Assembly: GCA_037042915.1 (NCBI GenBank)
Contig: CM073204.1
Location: 434,001-498,000, forward strand
Reading direction: 5' to 3'
DNA from: Auricularia sp. M13
Taxonomy: Eukaryota; Basidiomycota; Agaricomycetes; Auriculariales; Auriculariaceae
Length of the DNA stretch: 64,000 bases
Shown here: positions 20,969 through 32,637 of the stretch, piece by piece
How positions within the stretch are numbered: position 1 is the stretch's first letter
Layout: each line of letters opens with the position of its first letter
The notes under the pieces: generated by a model
Database searches by the model: none
Seen by the model: the letters and a program-made list of their open reading frames with translations, nothing else
What the model was told of the DNA's origin: nothing
Position numbers and translations under genes: made by a program

Positions 20969-23649
20969 CACGATGAGTTAAGCAGGCACGTACAGTATGG
21001 AGAGCTGCTCTTATAAGCTGGGGGTGTGAGCAAATGACGGAGATGTATCAAGTGACGCTGGGTCAGGCGAACGACGATAGCCGTGTGCTGTTACGCCGCG
21101 CGGCTGGACAGCGTTTCCCACTCCCACGAGCCTGTGTCACGGCTCCAGGGCCTATTCTCGGAGCTTGCATCGTGCACGGCGCGGGAACTGTTGTACAATG
21201 CGGTGCATACGGGCTCGCAACCAGTTCGCCAGAAAAGTAAGAGGTAAAGAGCCGATGGTTCCAAGCCGACCATTCCAGCGCTTTCCGGTAAGTAGAAGCG
21301 CTCGAAAATGGCATTTCCCTTCCAGTCAGCCTTGGTCAGCCCAAACGCCTGTCTCAGGCTCGGGTATCGGTCATACTGCATCATGTTGAGGAAGAAGAGC
21401 ATCAAGGGGCAAGAGCTGTCCCAACACAGAACCATCTCCTTTTTGGTCTGTATTTGACCTCGCCGTTCGGCGGCCAGAAGTTGCAGCCCGCTGTGGTCGG
21501 GTCAAATAGACCATCAGCATTGGACCAGTACACCGGCACATCGTACCTTGGGAACAATACCTCACATGCAGGAGTATGGCTTCTCGGATGAGATAAAACA
21601 GACTAGTTACTTGGCGGCAGGGTCCGCAAGCGCTGCCAGGGGCCAGAAACTGGAATCCGCGCACGAAGAGTAGTAAACGATCCGTTGACATGAACGGGTC
21701 CTGTTTGGATGAGCACGCCGATCGCTGTACTCACACGTGCGTCTGGCCTTCCAGGGCTACAAGCAAGTGGAGCACCTGTCTTCCTGAGTTCGACAAAAGC
21801 TTACCGGTGGATTAACCGCGGAGCGCGAGCATGCGATTACTCGCCCCGTGCGGTAGACCATACGATGACTGGAGCTTCCTATCGAAGCTGCTGCGTTGAG
21901 GAGGTGTCGCCTTGTGCGAAAACAACCAGATAGTTCGTAGACGATCACGTGACGCGCCCGATAGCTGTGGCAAACCATTCATAGTACAATTCCGAACAGC
22001 AAACGCCATCTCAAGCTGAGCAAGGCAAAGAACAAAATGAGAATGTGTGCAAATATGTTTGATGAGCAATGTCAGAGCGTGGGAGAATGGTCAAAGCATC
22101 AGAAGTGAGAAGAGTTCGAAGATTTAATCCCGCGCTCGTAGATGACGTGCATCGCCCCGTGGATCAGCCAGAGTTCTTGCGCATGGCGGGCAATCGTTTG
22201 TTGATGGGGAAAATGCTAAAGTCTGTTGAGTAGCCGGAGCGGAAGTGGTGGAGACCGGGGGAGGTCCCGCATGGTCTTGCAAACACATGGGGAAAGTGCC
22301 GCGAGTAGTACGGGGTATGGGGAAACGGAAACGTACAACGAGAAGACGACAGTATGCACTGGAAGCGGCAAGTATAGGGTGGTAAGCCAGTCGCCCAAGC
22401 GTAATTCCGATAACCGGTGCTCGCAGTAAGCTATCGGCTGCTCGCCATGGAAGTCACAGCTTTGGGAGAGTCAGCAATATCTAACGGGATTCCTCAACGC
22501 TTGCTCGTGCAAATAGGATATTACAGGTCGCCAAGTTTTGCGTCGTAACTCTTTAAATCGGACATAAAAGTACACAATCATTCTTGAACCAGCCATCGCT
22601 CGTAGTTGCCTACTGCACTGCACCATGCACACCCTGCTGTCCCAGCTCGGCCACGATCTCCCCCGGGACGGCGACAGGCTCGTCTGGCTGTGGATGCACG
22701 GGCTTCGTCGGATCTGGGTCTTTCTTTCCGTGCGGCGACATGCTGGGCCTGCATTAGTCGCGGAAAAGGCACAATAGACCCAAGATATGCACCGTAGTTG
22801 TTTTTTTGGCAGCGAGAGTGTAGGTGGATGATGGTAAGGAGTTGAGCGAGCGGACTTGCCGGAGCACGAGAACAACGGTATGACGTCATGCTGCAAGCTC
22901 AGATTCATGCGGCGCCTTATGGTCGTAAGAATGCGAAAAATCCTGAAGGAGAATTGTACCATTACTACCCGTTATGAAGCGGCGAGAGTCGCTAAGGAGA
23001 GGTCATCAGAATTTCCTCCGAGTCTCAATATAGAAAACGCGGTATTATTGTCACTATTCGATGCGCTGAGATGCATCAAGACACGAAGAGAAATCTCAGG
23101 ACTTCGTTCGTGCCTCCAATGACAGGTGCTGTCGTCTCATCTGCCTTCGAGTGGAGACAGCCGTTGTGTGCGGCTTCTGCAATGGGTACTAGGTAACAGA
23201 GAGCCCGCCCACAAACTGCGAACACATCGTGGGAAAGAGCAGAACAGCGACGTATTGTGTGCTAGCTTCTCAATCACCGAAGACCGGTCCAGGCGTATGA
23301 AGACAGCGAGCAGCATCGATGGGGTAATGACTCGATGGTTGTGGCTAAGATAGGAAGGAGGGAAGCACTGGTACCGCATACTTGCCGCGAAAGCTCCAGG
23401 GTTCTTGCGGACATAAAACAACAGAAACGCTTGTATCTGTACGGCAGTAATCGCTGATATCGCTGTTGTCACACTTTCACGAAGCTGAGGCGAGGATCAT
23501 GGAGGTCCCTTTATTAAATCTCGCTTTCGCAGGGAGTAGTCGCAAGAGCTTCACCAAGTAGAGTATCATGTGGCACGAAACTCCAGTTGCAAATTACCCG
23601 AATCGCGGCGAAGACGTCGAACGACCGCATCCGCGGACATTACAGTCTT
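20969..23649. other. 2.7-kb gene-poor stretch with possible relics
   Basis: No intact gene is supported. The minus strand at 21091-21691 has coding-like pieces in two frames (YDVPVYWSNADGLFDPTTAG and RYPSLRQAFGLTKADWKGNA) that may be a spliced or decayed gene I cannot name. At 23278-23430 the fragment shared with 9.3 kb recurs. On the minus strand near 22620-22750 a 43-codon frame (MSPHGKKDPDPTKPVHPQPD...) follows a ctaatgcag acceptor-like site; too short to call. Confidence 0.35.
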
Positions 23650-23842
23650 TCTTAACTGATCTAATACACAATCAGCAGTGAATTCATCTTCAGATGGGAT
23701 TTCATCCTTGTCATCCTCGTCGTGCAGCCGGCTTGCTCGCCATCCAACGGCGGGCTCGCAATGCACAGCTCCGTGCAAAGGCTCATCGAAGCCGTTGCAA
23801 GGCCTTCCCATCCCTTGCAGACGGCACAGAGGTTGAGCAGTT
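23650..23842 (-). pseudogene. Fragment of the second F-box family
   Basis: The minus strand reads LLNLCAVCKGWEGLATASMS then LCTELCIASPPLDGEQAG, and in a shifted frame DEDDKDEIPSEDEFTADCV. This aligns to LCSVCKNWNSLAMSSARLWT and ELCVASPPLEGEKADES of the intact gene at 28220. A frame change lies inside and both ends are missing, so it is a relic. Confidence 0.65.
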
Positions 23843-24368
23843 AGTTATTCGCCAGTTCCACCTATGGTGCTACGTAGTATGCGAGCAAAAAATGACACAG
23901 CCCGAGCGTCTTGGGTAGATTGTGGGACTCAGAAAAAAGCACAAGGCTTGTAGAACTCCGAACGCTCGCCGAGCGTCAAATGTTGCCCCGGAGTTGATTT
24001 CGCCACAACAGTAGATAGAAAGCCGTGGCGCCAACGTTCAAGGGCCGAGCAGGATTGTTAAACCACTGCGAGCACGCAACATTGTTCAAACCGTGCATGG
24101 AAAATACGTGCCGCGCTCGCAGCGACGCATCTGGCCGCAGCAGATAGTAACGCTGCAAGCCTGCAACGCAGTCTCTGCCCGCGTGAATGCAGTTGGAGTG
24201 ATGCCACGAGGGCACGTTGCAATTATGATTGTATAGACAGACGGTCTGAAGGTGACGTGGAACGGTGGAAGCGAGAGTTTGCGGCACGACGGGGAGATGA
24301 CATACTGAGCAACGGCAGCGGAAATGCGCAAGAAAGAATCCATCCACCTAGCACAAGACGATGCTGGA
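23843..24368. other. Intergenic, about 520 bp
   Basis: Minus strand 23976-24347 is open (FSMHGLNNVACSQWFNNPAR...ATAFYLLLWRN) but unrecognised; the part next to 24369 is probably the 3' end of the following gene. Confidence 0.3.
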
Positions 24369-25948
24369 TTAGTCGCGCTTTCCAGGGACGCTGACGCCCG
24401 CGAGGACGTTGGGCAGCTCGGCCGCGCCGACGGACGCGAGCAGCGCGACGGACGCGCCAGCGACGAGCGCGATGACGATGACCGTGCCGGCGAGCAAGAC
24501 GAACGGTCTAAGTCGCCCAGCGTGTCGTTAGCTGCCAGGCATCGCGCCGTATATGAGCAAGGGAGGTAACGCACCCGCTAACATCAAGCTTCTCGCACCG
24601 GTCGCCCGCCCAGACCTGCTTGCGGCCTTTGCTGTCATTGGTCGTCCCGCACGCGCACACGAAGCACTCCTTGCCGCCGCGCCGCACGCCCTGGCACTCG
24701 CCGCGACCCGTGCATGCGTCCGTGGCGTTCGTGCAGCTGTCGGCGGAGGCGAAGCACGTACCCGAGCTGAAGATTGGGTGGCTCGGCGGGAGCGAGGGCG
24801 GCAGCGGCTGCTGGGGCGGCTGCGCGATCGAGCTCGTCTGTCGCGCGTGCAGGGTCGAGGGCGTCGTGAGGAGGATGGCCAGGCGGGCGTTCTGGAGGAT
24901 GGGTTAGATTCATATGGACCCGGCCCAACGAGATGCTAAGGGCCGAGGAGCACGTTCTCGACGCCGTCAGCATCGGCGCTCCGCGATACTGGCAGACGAC
25001 TGACAGCTCGCCAGCGAGGACGTGGTCTGCACCAGCCAGGCTGAACGGACTATGTGCGCCGTCACATTCGTCCAGCTATTGTCGCTGAGCGTGTGCATGG
25101 CCAAGGGCGATATATAGGTCGCTCGAAGGCAGAACTATGCCAATAGCGTTCGAATGAAGGTCTGAAAGACTTACCTGAGCAGCCAGTGACTGAAGTGAGG
25201 CCTTGACGACTTGTACCGCGGAGGTGTAAAGCTCGCTGTCGGCGCCGTGCTCTGCGCGGAGGGCGCCCAATGAAGTAAAGGTGAAGGATCCGAAGGTCTG
25301 GTCGTCGACGGACGAGTCGCTGTCGACGAATGCTTCCAGTGCGCCGAATTCTTGAATGAAACGATGAGCCGAGGCTGATGTGGACATGGAGAATGCGTCC
25401 AATAGTCTGTCTGCCACCGTAGACGACGGGGAGAAGGACGAGGTCGAGTGAACCGAAGGATATATCTTGGCCGCGCGCTGAGCAAACGACGCCACGGTGC
25501 TTGCCGCCGACAACGAGTCCAACGGTGCTGGGACTACATATGCAGTCCTGAAGGTCTCTGGTACAGCGTCTATATTTCCTTTGTCAACTGTATGCCCGGG
25601 CAACTTGGTAGGGCCGTTGTACGAGCCCTAAGCGCACGCACCGTTGCCTTCGTCCTCCACGGCAACGAGCACGTTCTTCGAGCCCTTAAGAGCGCCAAAC
25701 ACATTGTCCACGGTAGCGCCGACGTCGAGCCATGATCGGTCGCCGGCCTGGACGTTCAGGCCACGGGACTCGTCAAGGCGGTCGAGCGCAAGCCAGTGTT
25801 CCAGTACGACTGTTGCTTCGGCCGCGCTGACCTCGCGTTGCACGGCAATGGAGAAATCAGCCTGCGGAAGCAGATACACGGCGCTGCACGCGGCCAGGGG
25901 TATCTGGAGAAGCGCTGCCGCTATGAGGTGAACCGCTGGCCGCTTCAT
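24369..25948 (-). CDS. Vps3844 (DUF3844)-type membrane protein
   Basis: Minus strand, four exons: 25948-25642, 25557-25175, 24891-24575, 24507-24369; 381 aa. It begins with a signal peptide (MKRPAVHLIAAALLQIPLAA). A lumenal domain follows, then a cysteine-rich EGF-like segment (SGTCFASADSCTNATDACTG, GECQGV, CFVCACGTTND, WAGDRCEKLDVSGPF), one membrane helix (VLLAGTVIVIALVAGASVAL) and the conserved tail AAELPNVLAGV. This order is that of the Vps3844 C-terminal family, type I proteins of the secretory/vacuolar route; the precise role is not established. The second intron is 283 bp, far longer than its neighbours, though its donor (gtaagt) and its branch/acceptor (ctaac...ccag) are near-ideal. 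Confidence 0.78.
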
Positions 25949-26292
25949 GACGAGACGAGAACTAGCGAATAATCGGAGTTTCAATGTGTGAATATCTTTC
26001 TTGTTCCGAGTCTTCATCGCGCTTCTCTGCCGGCGTTCATATCTTATGCAAAGGGCTGTATTCGTCGCTCGACCGAACCAGTGGACATGGGCGGACGATT
26101 CTCTACCAAGGAGGCAGGGATGCTACGCCTGCACGTATAGCACAACGAATGATAGCAGGGCCGCACGCAGGTACTTAATTGGGTCCGCTGCGAGTCTCGA
26201 CAAGCTCGACGCAGCGGGTGTTCTTACTTATTCCAGGACCATGATGTCGCCATGTGGCATCGGGTGGTTGCCCCTTGTGCCCTAGCAACCGC
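25949..26292. other. Intergenic, 344 bp
   Basis: No gene seen; upstream region of the Vps3844-type gene and of the F-box relic, which diverge from here. Confidence 0.4.
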
Positions 26293-27975
26293 ATGGACGG
26301 CGTTGACCCCCTCTCCGACATATTACTCGACTCTTGCGATACACGCAATCAAGAAGAACGCTTTCTGCGCTACCATTTCACATCCCTATTGCCATCCGAG
26401 CTCTGGAAGATGATTTAGGAACATCCACTGTCGTTCACGGACTGCATGACCGTTTGCGCCGTCTGCAAAAAATGGAACGCGCTCGCACAAACTACTCCGA
26501 GCCTTTGGAACGAAGTCCGGGTGGTGAGCCCGCCGTTGGAAGGCAAAAAGGCCGACGAGCACGTGGAATGACATCCGGATGTCGTCGACGAGGATCACGA
26601 GCTCACGGTGCCGTCCGACGCGGGCATGGCCGCGGACTACGCGGCGCGCGTGCCGGGCATCCCGCCGTGCTCCATCACTAGCATCAGCGTGTTCACGCGC
26701 GTGCTTGCACGCGCCGCAACTATTAGCCTGTCATTCTACGTCGTCCTCTACGGCGCCGTCGGCAAAACGTTCCTCGAGGAACTGACTGCCATCCTGCTTT
26801 CTCATAAACCTCGAATCGTGGAGCTTCATCTCTTTTTCGTGCGCCCCCGGCTGGCCCACGAGCTGATTTCCGCCTTGCCACCCTTGGACACCCTCCGGTC
26901 CCTCCAACTCCACAGCCCGTATGATCAGCAATATGCAAACGAAGCGGACGATAACCCAAGGTTTCGTGAATATCTGGATGCTATCGGACTTCTTCAGGGA
27001 CAACTCTGAGGTATTTCGCCAGCTCCAGAGCTTCAAGTCCTCTACGGCCTTCAGCTGGGACAGCACAGACTGGGGACTTTCGTTTCCCCGCCTCACGAGT
27101 CTGTGCATCGGCGAGTGCGAACTGCCAACCATAGAAGTCGTCCTGGACGCGTGTCCCCGTCTCGAGCACCTGCTTGCCCACCGGAGGTGGAGGCGCGACG
27201 GCTCGAACGCAATATTCTCACTCGCGACGATTCACCCAGCTCTGGTGACTGCCGCGGCGAGGCTGAGGACGGTCCGCGTCACGCAGGTTTCCGCGAACGA
27301 CCTGCAGTGGCCCCTCTTCCCGCTATTTTCCTCACAAACGCGCGAGGAATCCTCTCTGTCCTACCACCATGACGATGGCAGGTTCTCCACTGCCTGTCCG
27401 AATATCCTGGACGAGATCGCGCGCCCGACGCGCGTGATAGCTACCTTGTCGCCGCTTCGCGTTCGCATGGACATCGAGTGTGGGAGCGGAGACCCATCGC
27501 ATCAGCAACGCCGCGCTCTCGATTCCCATGTCCTCAGTCGATTTCGCATGGGACCTCCTGAAACAGCTCCGCATCGCGGACGTGCGCACCATCCGATGCT
27601 CATGGCTTGCCCTGGACCCGCTCATCGCCCTCAAATCGCTTCCCGCCCTCGAAACACTCGAACTGCTCGTCGACGACGACCCGGACGTTCTCGCCACCGA
27701 CGCCCTTCCTCTGCCCTCTCAACGCGTGAAGGCCCACGCCGCGGATATGCTTGCCACAGCCGGCCCGTCAAAGATCCATTCGTTGCCTGCCTTGCATATG
27801 CCATACCTTCCGGATCTGCAGGACGGAGGACTCGGGTGGCTCGCCGAGTTATGCTGCTGCTGCTGCTCATGCGGCTCTGCTAACTAAAAAGTGCCGGCTG
27901 TGCGATGTCCTCGCCTGCCTTCCCCGGCCGTCGGTTTTGGAAGTCAGCGAACAGTTTGACTACCTCGCAACTTGA
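26293..27975 (+). pseudogene. Decayed tandem copy of the 28220 F-box gene
   Basis: It begins MDGVDPLSDILLDSCDTRNQ and carries an F-box (LLPSELWKMI, CMTVCAVCKKWNALAQTTPS). It follows the intact gene at 28220-29854 in order to the tail LCDVLACLPRPSVLEVSEQF. The frame is broken several times: a stop directly after LWKMI, another after ADEHVE, and frame changes near 27000 and near 27480. A CTG/GCT run near 27850 also differs from the intact copy. It lies 245 bp upstream of the intact gene, in the same direction, so this is a tandem duplicate in decay. Confidence 0.78.
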
Positions 27976-28219
27976 ACATCGAGCACGTTGAATACCGTAA
28001 TAGAAGTGTACCCTCAATACTCCCGCCCATTTTAGTCGGCAGTGTTAAATCCCCGAAGCGGAGACTGAGAAGAGTTTGAGCTCTAACTTTCCCACCATGC
28101 TGTCGACTCTTTGTCGAAATCTGCGACCGAGAACTCCGTTGCAAAATGAGCGCTCGGTGCTGTCGGAGTTCTAAGGCCCTTGGCGCGTGCTTGCCCCTTG
28201 CTTTGTTCCTCGACCATTC

Positions 28220-29854
28220 ATGGACGACACGCAGGCTTTCTCCGGCTTCATGCTCGCGCGTTATGATGCACCATACGCAGAAATGGACCAGCCGCGCTCC
28301 ACGTACCCATATACCTTGCCAAATGAGCTGTGGACAATGATATGGGAATATCTGCCGTTCGTGGACTGCTTGACGCTCTGTTCCGTCTGCAAGAATTGGA
28401 ACAGTCTGGCAATGTCTTCGGCGCGCCTTTGGACGGAGCTCTGTGTTGCGAGCCCGCCGTTGGAGGGCGAGAAAGCCGACGAGAGTGGCGATTGGGACGA
28501 GGACGAATACGACGAGGACGAGATGCTGTCCGATGACGAGATGGCCGCCAATTACGTCTCACGCGTGCCGGGAATCCCTCCAGGGTCTATCACGAGCATC
28601 GGCGTTCTGACTGACGTGCTTGCGCGAACCCGATCCCTCGGATTGACGTTCTATGTCGTCCTCTATGGCGCGGTCGCTCGGGCATTTCTGGAACAGCTCA
28701 CCTACGTCCTGCTATCTCATAAACGGCGCATCATGGAGTTGCACCTCTTCTTCGTGCGTCCTTGGGTGGCCCGCACCCTGCTCGTCTCCTTGCAGCCATT
28801 GGAAATTCTCCGATGCCTGCAGCTGCACAGCCCCTACGATCATGCCTATTGTGACGAAACCGACCACAATCCACGGTGCCACGATAGTGGATGGAATATA
28901 TACGAGATAGCGGATCTCGTCGACGACTATCCGACAACGTTCAATATGCTGGAGAGCTTCACATCATCTGAGACATTCAGCTGGTACAATATGACGCATC
29001 CACTTCCTCGCCTTACGAGTCTTTGCCTGGCGGCCAATGATTACGGCATGGTCGAACGCGCATTCGTCGTGTGCCCTCGTCTTGAGCATTTTTGCGCTCA
29101 TATGGGTTTCCACACGGCGGGCCTTCCTCGCAATCCGGAAATGAGCCAGGAAGTGCTGGACATTGCAGTGAGGCTGCGTACGGTGCGCATCACGCAGGTT
29201 CACAATAGCCATCGGCTGTGGCTACGCCGGTTATTTGCCTCCGCAACGCGCGAGGTGTACTCTCTATCCTACCTACACCGCTGCAAGGTCGACCAAGACT
29301 GTCCCAACATCCTGGACGACATAGCCCGCCCGACGCATATTCGGGTCACTTTCACGTCTCTGCGCATGAACATCGAAATCGAGGACGATGGTCCCCAGCG
29401 ACAGCAACGATCGCTTTCACTGTCCATCGCCTCTGTGGATTATGCGTGGGAGCTCCTGAGACGCATTCACGGTTCAAACGTGCGCTTCATCCGATGCTCC
29501 TGGTTGGCCTGGGACCCGCTCAGCACATTCAAGACTCTGTGTTCTCTCGAAGTCCTCGAGCTAGTGGTCGAGGACGATCCGCACGTCCTTGCCACGGACG
29601 CTCTTCCTGTGCCCTCCTGGAACAGGAAGCCTGCCATCAGGGACATGGTCGCAACAGCAGTTCCATACGTACATTCTTTGCCTGCCCTCCATACGCTCCG
29701 CATTTGCAGGCCGGAGCATGGCGCGACTAGTTACATGGCTCATTGGCATGCGGACCTGAAAGCCCGGATTCGTCGCCTGTGCGATGTCCTGGCTTTCCTG
29801 CCCGTACCTTTGCAATTGGATGTCAGCGACGAGTTTTACTACCTTGCACACTAA
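28220..29854 (+). CDS. F-box protein, second family
   Basis: Single-exon gene, 544 aa, from ATG 28220 (MDDTQAFSGFMLARYDAPYA). A clear F-box lies at about residues 30-75 (YTLPNELWTMIWEYLPFVDC, then VCKNWNSLAMSSARLWTEL). An acidic loop (DWDEDEYDEDEMLSDDE) and leucine-rich segments with recurring LR.L and LE.L motifs follow. By family, such proteins bind Skp1 through the F-box and recruit targets for ubiquitination through the C-terminal repeats; the target is unknown. It has no similarity in architecture to the eight-exon A/B genes. Two relics of the same family lie at 26293 and 23650. A GTG-initiated extension to 28187 is in frame but not needed. Confidence 0.82.
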   Translation: MDDTQAFSGFMLARYDAPYAEMDQPRSTYPYTLPNELWTMIWEYLPFVDCLTLCSVCKNWNSLAMSSARLWTELCVASPPLEGEKADESGDWDEDEYDEDEMLSDDEMAANYVSRVPGIPPGSITSIGVLTDVLARTRSLGLTFYVVLYGAVARAFLEQLTYVLLSHKRRIMELHLFFVRPWVARTLLVSLQPLEILRCLQLHSPYDHAYCDETDHNPRCHDSGWNIYEIADLVDDYPTTFNMLESFTSSETFSWYNMTHPLPRLTSLCLAANDYGMVERAFVVCPRLEHFCAHMGFHTAGLPRNPEMSQEVLDIAVRLRTVRITQVHNSHRLWLRRLFASATREVYSLSYLHRCKVDQDCPNILDDIARPTHIRVTFTSLRMNIEIEDDGPQRQQRSLSLSIASVDYAWELLRRIHGSNVRFIRCSWLAWDPLSTFKTLCSLEVLELVVEDDPHVLATDALPVPSWNRKPAIRDMVATAVPYVHSLPALHTLRICRPEHGATSYMAHWHADLKARIRRLCDVLAFLPVPLQLDVSDEFYYLAH

Positions 29855-30299
29855 TTCTGTAACTGTGAATGCTCTGTACTGTACAGGAGTCCCCGACTGG
29901 TAGGTCAGTCGCTATTAGATTGCACGTTTTACGTGCGCTCTTTGTTTCTCAGTCATGCGTGGGTACGCATCGTATATACTGTACCTTTCTCACTCGATAT
30001 CAGACGTAGCAAGGTGCAAGACTGCGGCAACTCCAATTTATCATTGGAATGGCTGAGAGGGCAGAGGCCCCGAACCCTCTGACCCCGCTGAGGTCTTGCT
30101 CTGTGCCAAGTTCGACGAGCATTCCGTAGTCTGGGAGACGGTTCCAACCCCTGAGTTCTTGAATTCCTTCCTTTCGAACCGTCAAACCCGGCACGCTTTC
30201 TTGGAGGGCGAAACCGATGACTGATTATGACTACACGCAGACCAGACGATAACTTTAGACAGCATTGCATTGTAGGAATCAAGTTGTTAAATACGTACT
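29855..30299. other. Intergenic, 445 bp
   Basis: No supported gene. The minus strand at 30000-30230 is open and coding-like (GLTVRKEGIQELRGWNRLPD) but matches nothing I know. Confidence 0.3.
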
Positions 30300-32160
30300 C
30301 TACGTCGATGCTAATGATGATTCGTCGCAATTCTTGTAATCGAAGAGCAGTCTCAAATATTGCTCCAAGGAGCGGACGGCCTCGGCGCGAAGATCCAATA
30401 CTGTGCCAACCCAGCCATCTGGTCGAAGCACATACACTGCGCCATCCTCGACCGCAACGCCATAGCGCCTGTGCGCCGCCAGCTCCGGTGTGTCAAAGAA
30501 GACACACCCTACAGCGTCGCCGCCAGGAGGTGCGCGGCCGCCGAGCAGCTCAAAAGCAGATGGGCCGGACACGGACGTGATGGTGAGGAAAGCGACGGGT
30601 AAGCTCGGCTTGGACAGCAGGAAAGATGCGTCGAGGGCGGCGCAGAAGTCGTGCAGGTGCTTCCGGGTCGCAGATGGGTCCCCGGCGAAGATGACGATGT
30701 AAAATATCGCGACATTTGGCGTTTCGCGCTGCAGGCGCGTAAGCTCGAGACTGCCGGGCTTACGCAGCGGAACGTCGGGAGCGCGGTGGCCCGGATCAAC
30801 AGCAAAGCTGGGCGGCTCTATGCCGGTGAAGGAGACGTTGAGCACGGACGACGGGTCGGGCTCGTAGAAGATGCCGAGCCCGGAGCTGAAGGACGCCGCC
30901 TCCGCCATGACGTGACCGAGCACGACGTTGGGGTCCGCGTCGGGGTCGCCCGTCCAGCCCTCGGGCAGCTGCATCGTCATGAGCCGCGCGATATCTTTGT
31001 CGAACCTGATAAGCTTCTCGACGTTCGGCCGGCGCTCGCGCTCATACGTGCGCAGCAGCGCGGGCGGAGCTAGCCCTCGGAGCACGAGCGAGAGCTTCCA
31101 TCCGAGGTTGATGGCGTCGTGCAGGCCGGTGTTCATGCCCTGCGCGGCGCCGGAGCTGTGCGTGTGGCAGCTGTCGCCCGCGAGGAAGACGCAGTCGTCT
31201 ACCGAGAAGCGCCGCGCAATGCGTTGCCCGACGACGTAGATCGTCCACCAGTCCACACGCTCGAACTCCACAGTGAACGGCTTGACGGCGGCGATGGCTT
31301 CCTGGACGGCGGCGGCTTCGTCGAAGACGGGGTAGGCCCGCGCGCGCTCGGGTGTGAAGGCGTACCCAATGCGCGTTGCTCCGTGATCGAGGGCAACCCA
31401 GAGGACGTTGCCGTGCGTCGGCGACTCAATCGCGCAGTACGAGCGCGGCTTCGGGATGTCGGTTTTGACCATGCCGTCGATGCGTACCCACTTGTCAGGC
31501 GACGATGCGCCGTCGAAGGGGATATTCAGGACCTGCCGCACTGTCGACCGCCCGCCGTCGGCGCCAATGAGATATCTGCACCTGACAACGCTGGTTGTGC
31601 CGTTTCCGTCCGCGAGCGTCGCAGAGATCCTATGGGATCCTATAGGCAATGTTGTATCGATAGTCACGTCTACCAGCTGGGCCGGTGCATCGGGTATCAC
31701 ACCAAAGTTGCGCAGAGCAGACCGAAACGTTTCCTCGAGGTATTTCTGCCGGAGAACGAGCGAGAAATCCCAGACAGTGTCCTTCATCTGCTCCATAAAT
31801 GCCCACCCGCGGCCGAGCACCTCGTTTCCTGAAGCATCGTATGACACGGTCTCCCTGCAAGCAAAGCATTGCTGCGCGAGCGCGCCCGCAAGACCCAGTT
31901 GGTCCAGCATCTCGGTTGTCCGTGGGAATAATGTGATAGCGCGGCCGTAGGTGTCTTGTTCGCTTCTGACGCGTTTCTCGACTAGCTTTATCGAGGTTCT
32001 AGGGGACGGGAGAGTGCGCGCAAGTTGGTACGCTGATATAAGACCTTAGGGCGCCTGAAGTCAGCAAAGAGCTGGCAGAAACGGTAGGATGCTCACCGAC
32101 TGGACCACCGCCAACTACAAGTACGTCCACATCCTGAATGTCTGCGCAATCGCCGGCCAT
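30300..32160 (-). CDS. FAD-dependent aromatic monooxygenase (phenol hydroxylase-like)
   Basis: Minus strand, two exons (32160-32097 and 32044-30300, 52-bp intron), 602 aa. The ADP-binding fingerprint DVLVVGGGPVG is at residues 12-22 and is split by the intron after the last glycine. YGRAITLFPRTTEMLDQLGL follows, then the DG motif YLIGADGGRSTVR and, at about residue 300, the GD motif CVFLAGDSCHTHSSGAAQGM NTGLHDAINLGWKL. The C-terminal third has the thioredoxin-like fold region typical of the phenol 2-monooxygenase group (GRAPPGGDAVGCVFF, YVLRPDGWVG). These enzymes hydroxylate phenolic rings with NADPH and O2. The exact substrate cannot be told, and no partner catabolic genes lie next to it. 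Confidence 0.85.
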
Positions 32161-32637
32161 ATGGGGCGAAACGATGAACAGATGGAACCGCTGAGGGCCT
32201 GGGCAGATAACAGGCTATTGGTTCCTTGCGGGCGCAGTTTCACGGTACAGGCGTAGACATCGTAGCGCGTATCACGGAGTCGAAGTAGCGTGGGTACCGT
32301 TCCTCGTAGCATGGCATATCCAAGGTTTGCAGCGGACTGAGGATCTGCGACACCAGGGCATGGACGATTTCGCGATGACAAACGAGAACCCGCGCGCCAG
32401 TTGCTCGCGGTCGCACTGGATTGTCTGAGGCTCTGAGCAGCAAAGTGGAAGCTGGCCCGGGAGAGAAAACGCGGAAGAAGCCGCGGCAGCTCATGTTTTG
32501 TTCAGCTTTCGGACAAGCAGTCTACGTTGAAACGATGAAGGCGAATCTTACCACATCATGTGGCAGCATTGTTATAGGGGAAGTTGAGATTGAAAGATTG
32601 GAGCTGATATAAGATGACAAATTGAGTTGAAATGGAT
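32161..32637. other. Intergenic, 477 bp
   Basis: No gene seen. Upstream region of the monooxygenase and 3' flank of the next minus-strand gene. Confidence 0.4.

Noticed and set aside
20315-20971. 218-codon unspliced version of the DUF6593 gene
   Set aside because: After the core it continues into an arginine-rich tail unlike the family; removing a 55-bp GT-AG intron gives the expected C-terminus.
17694-32160. A metabolite gene cluster (dehydrogenase plus monooxygenase)
   Set aside because: The two enzymes are 11 kb apart with F-box, DUF6593 and Vps3844-type genes between, and no synthase or transporter is present.
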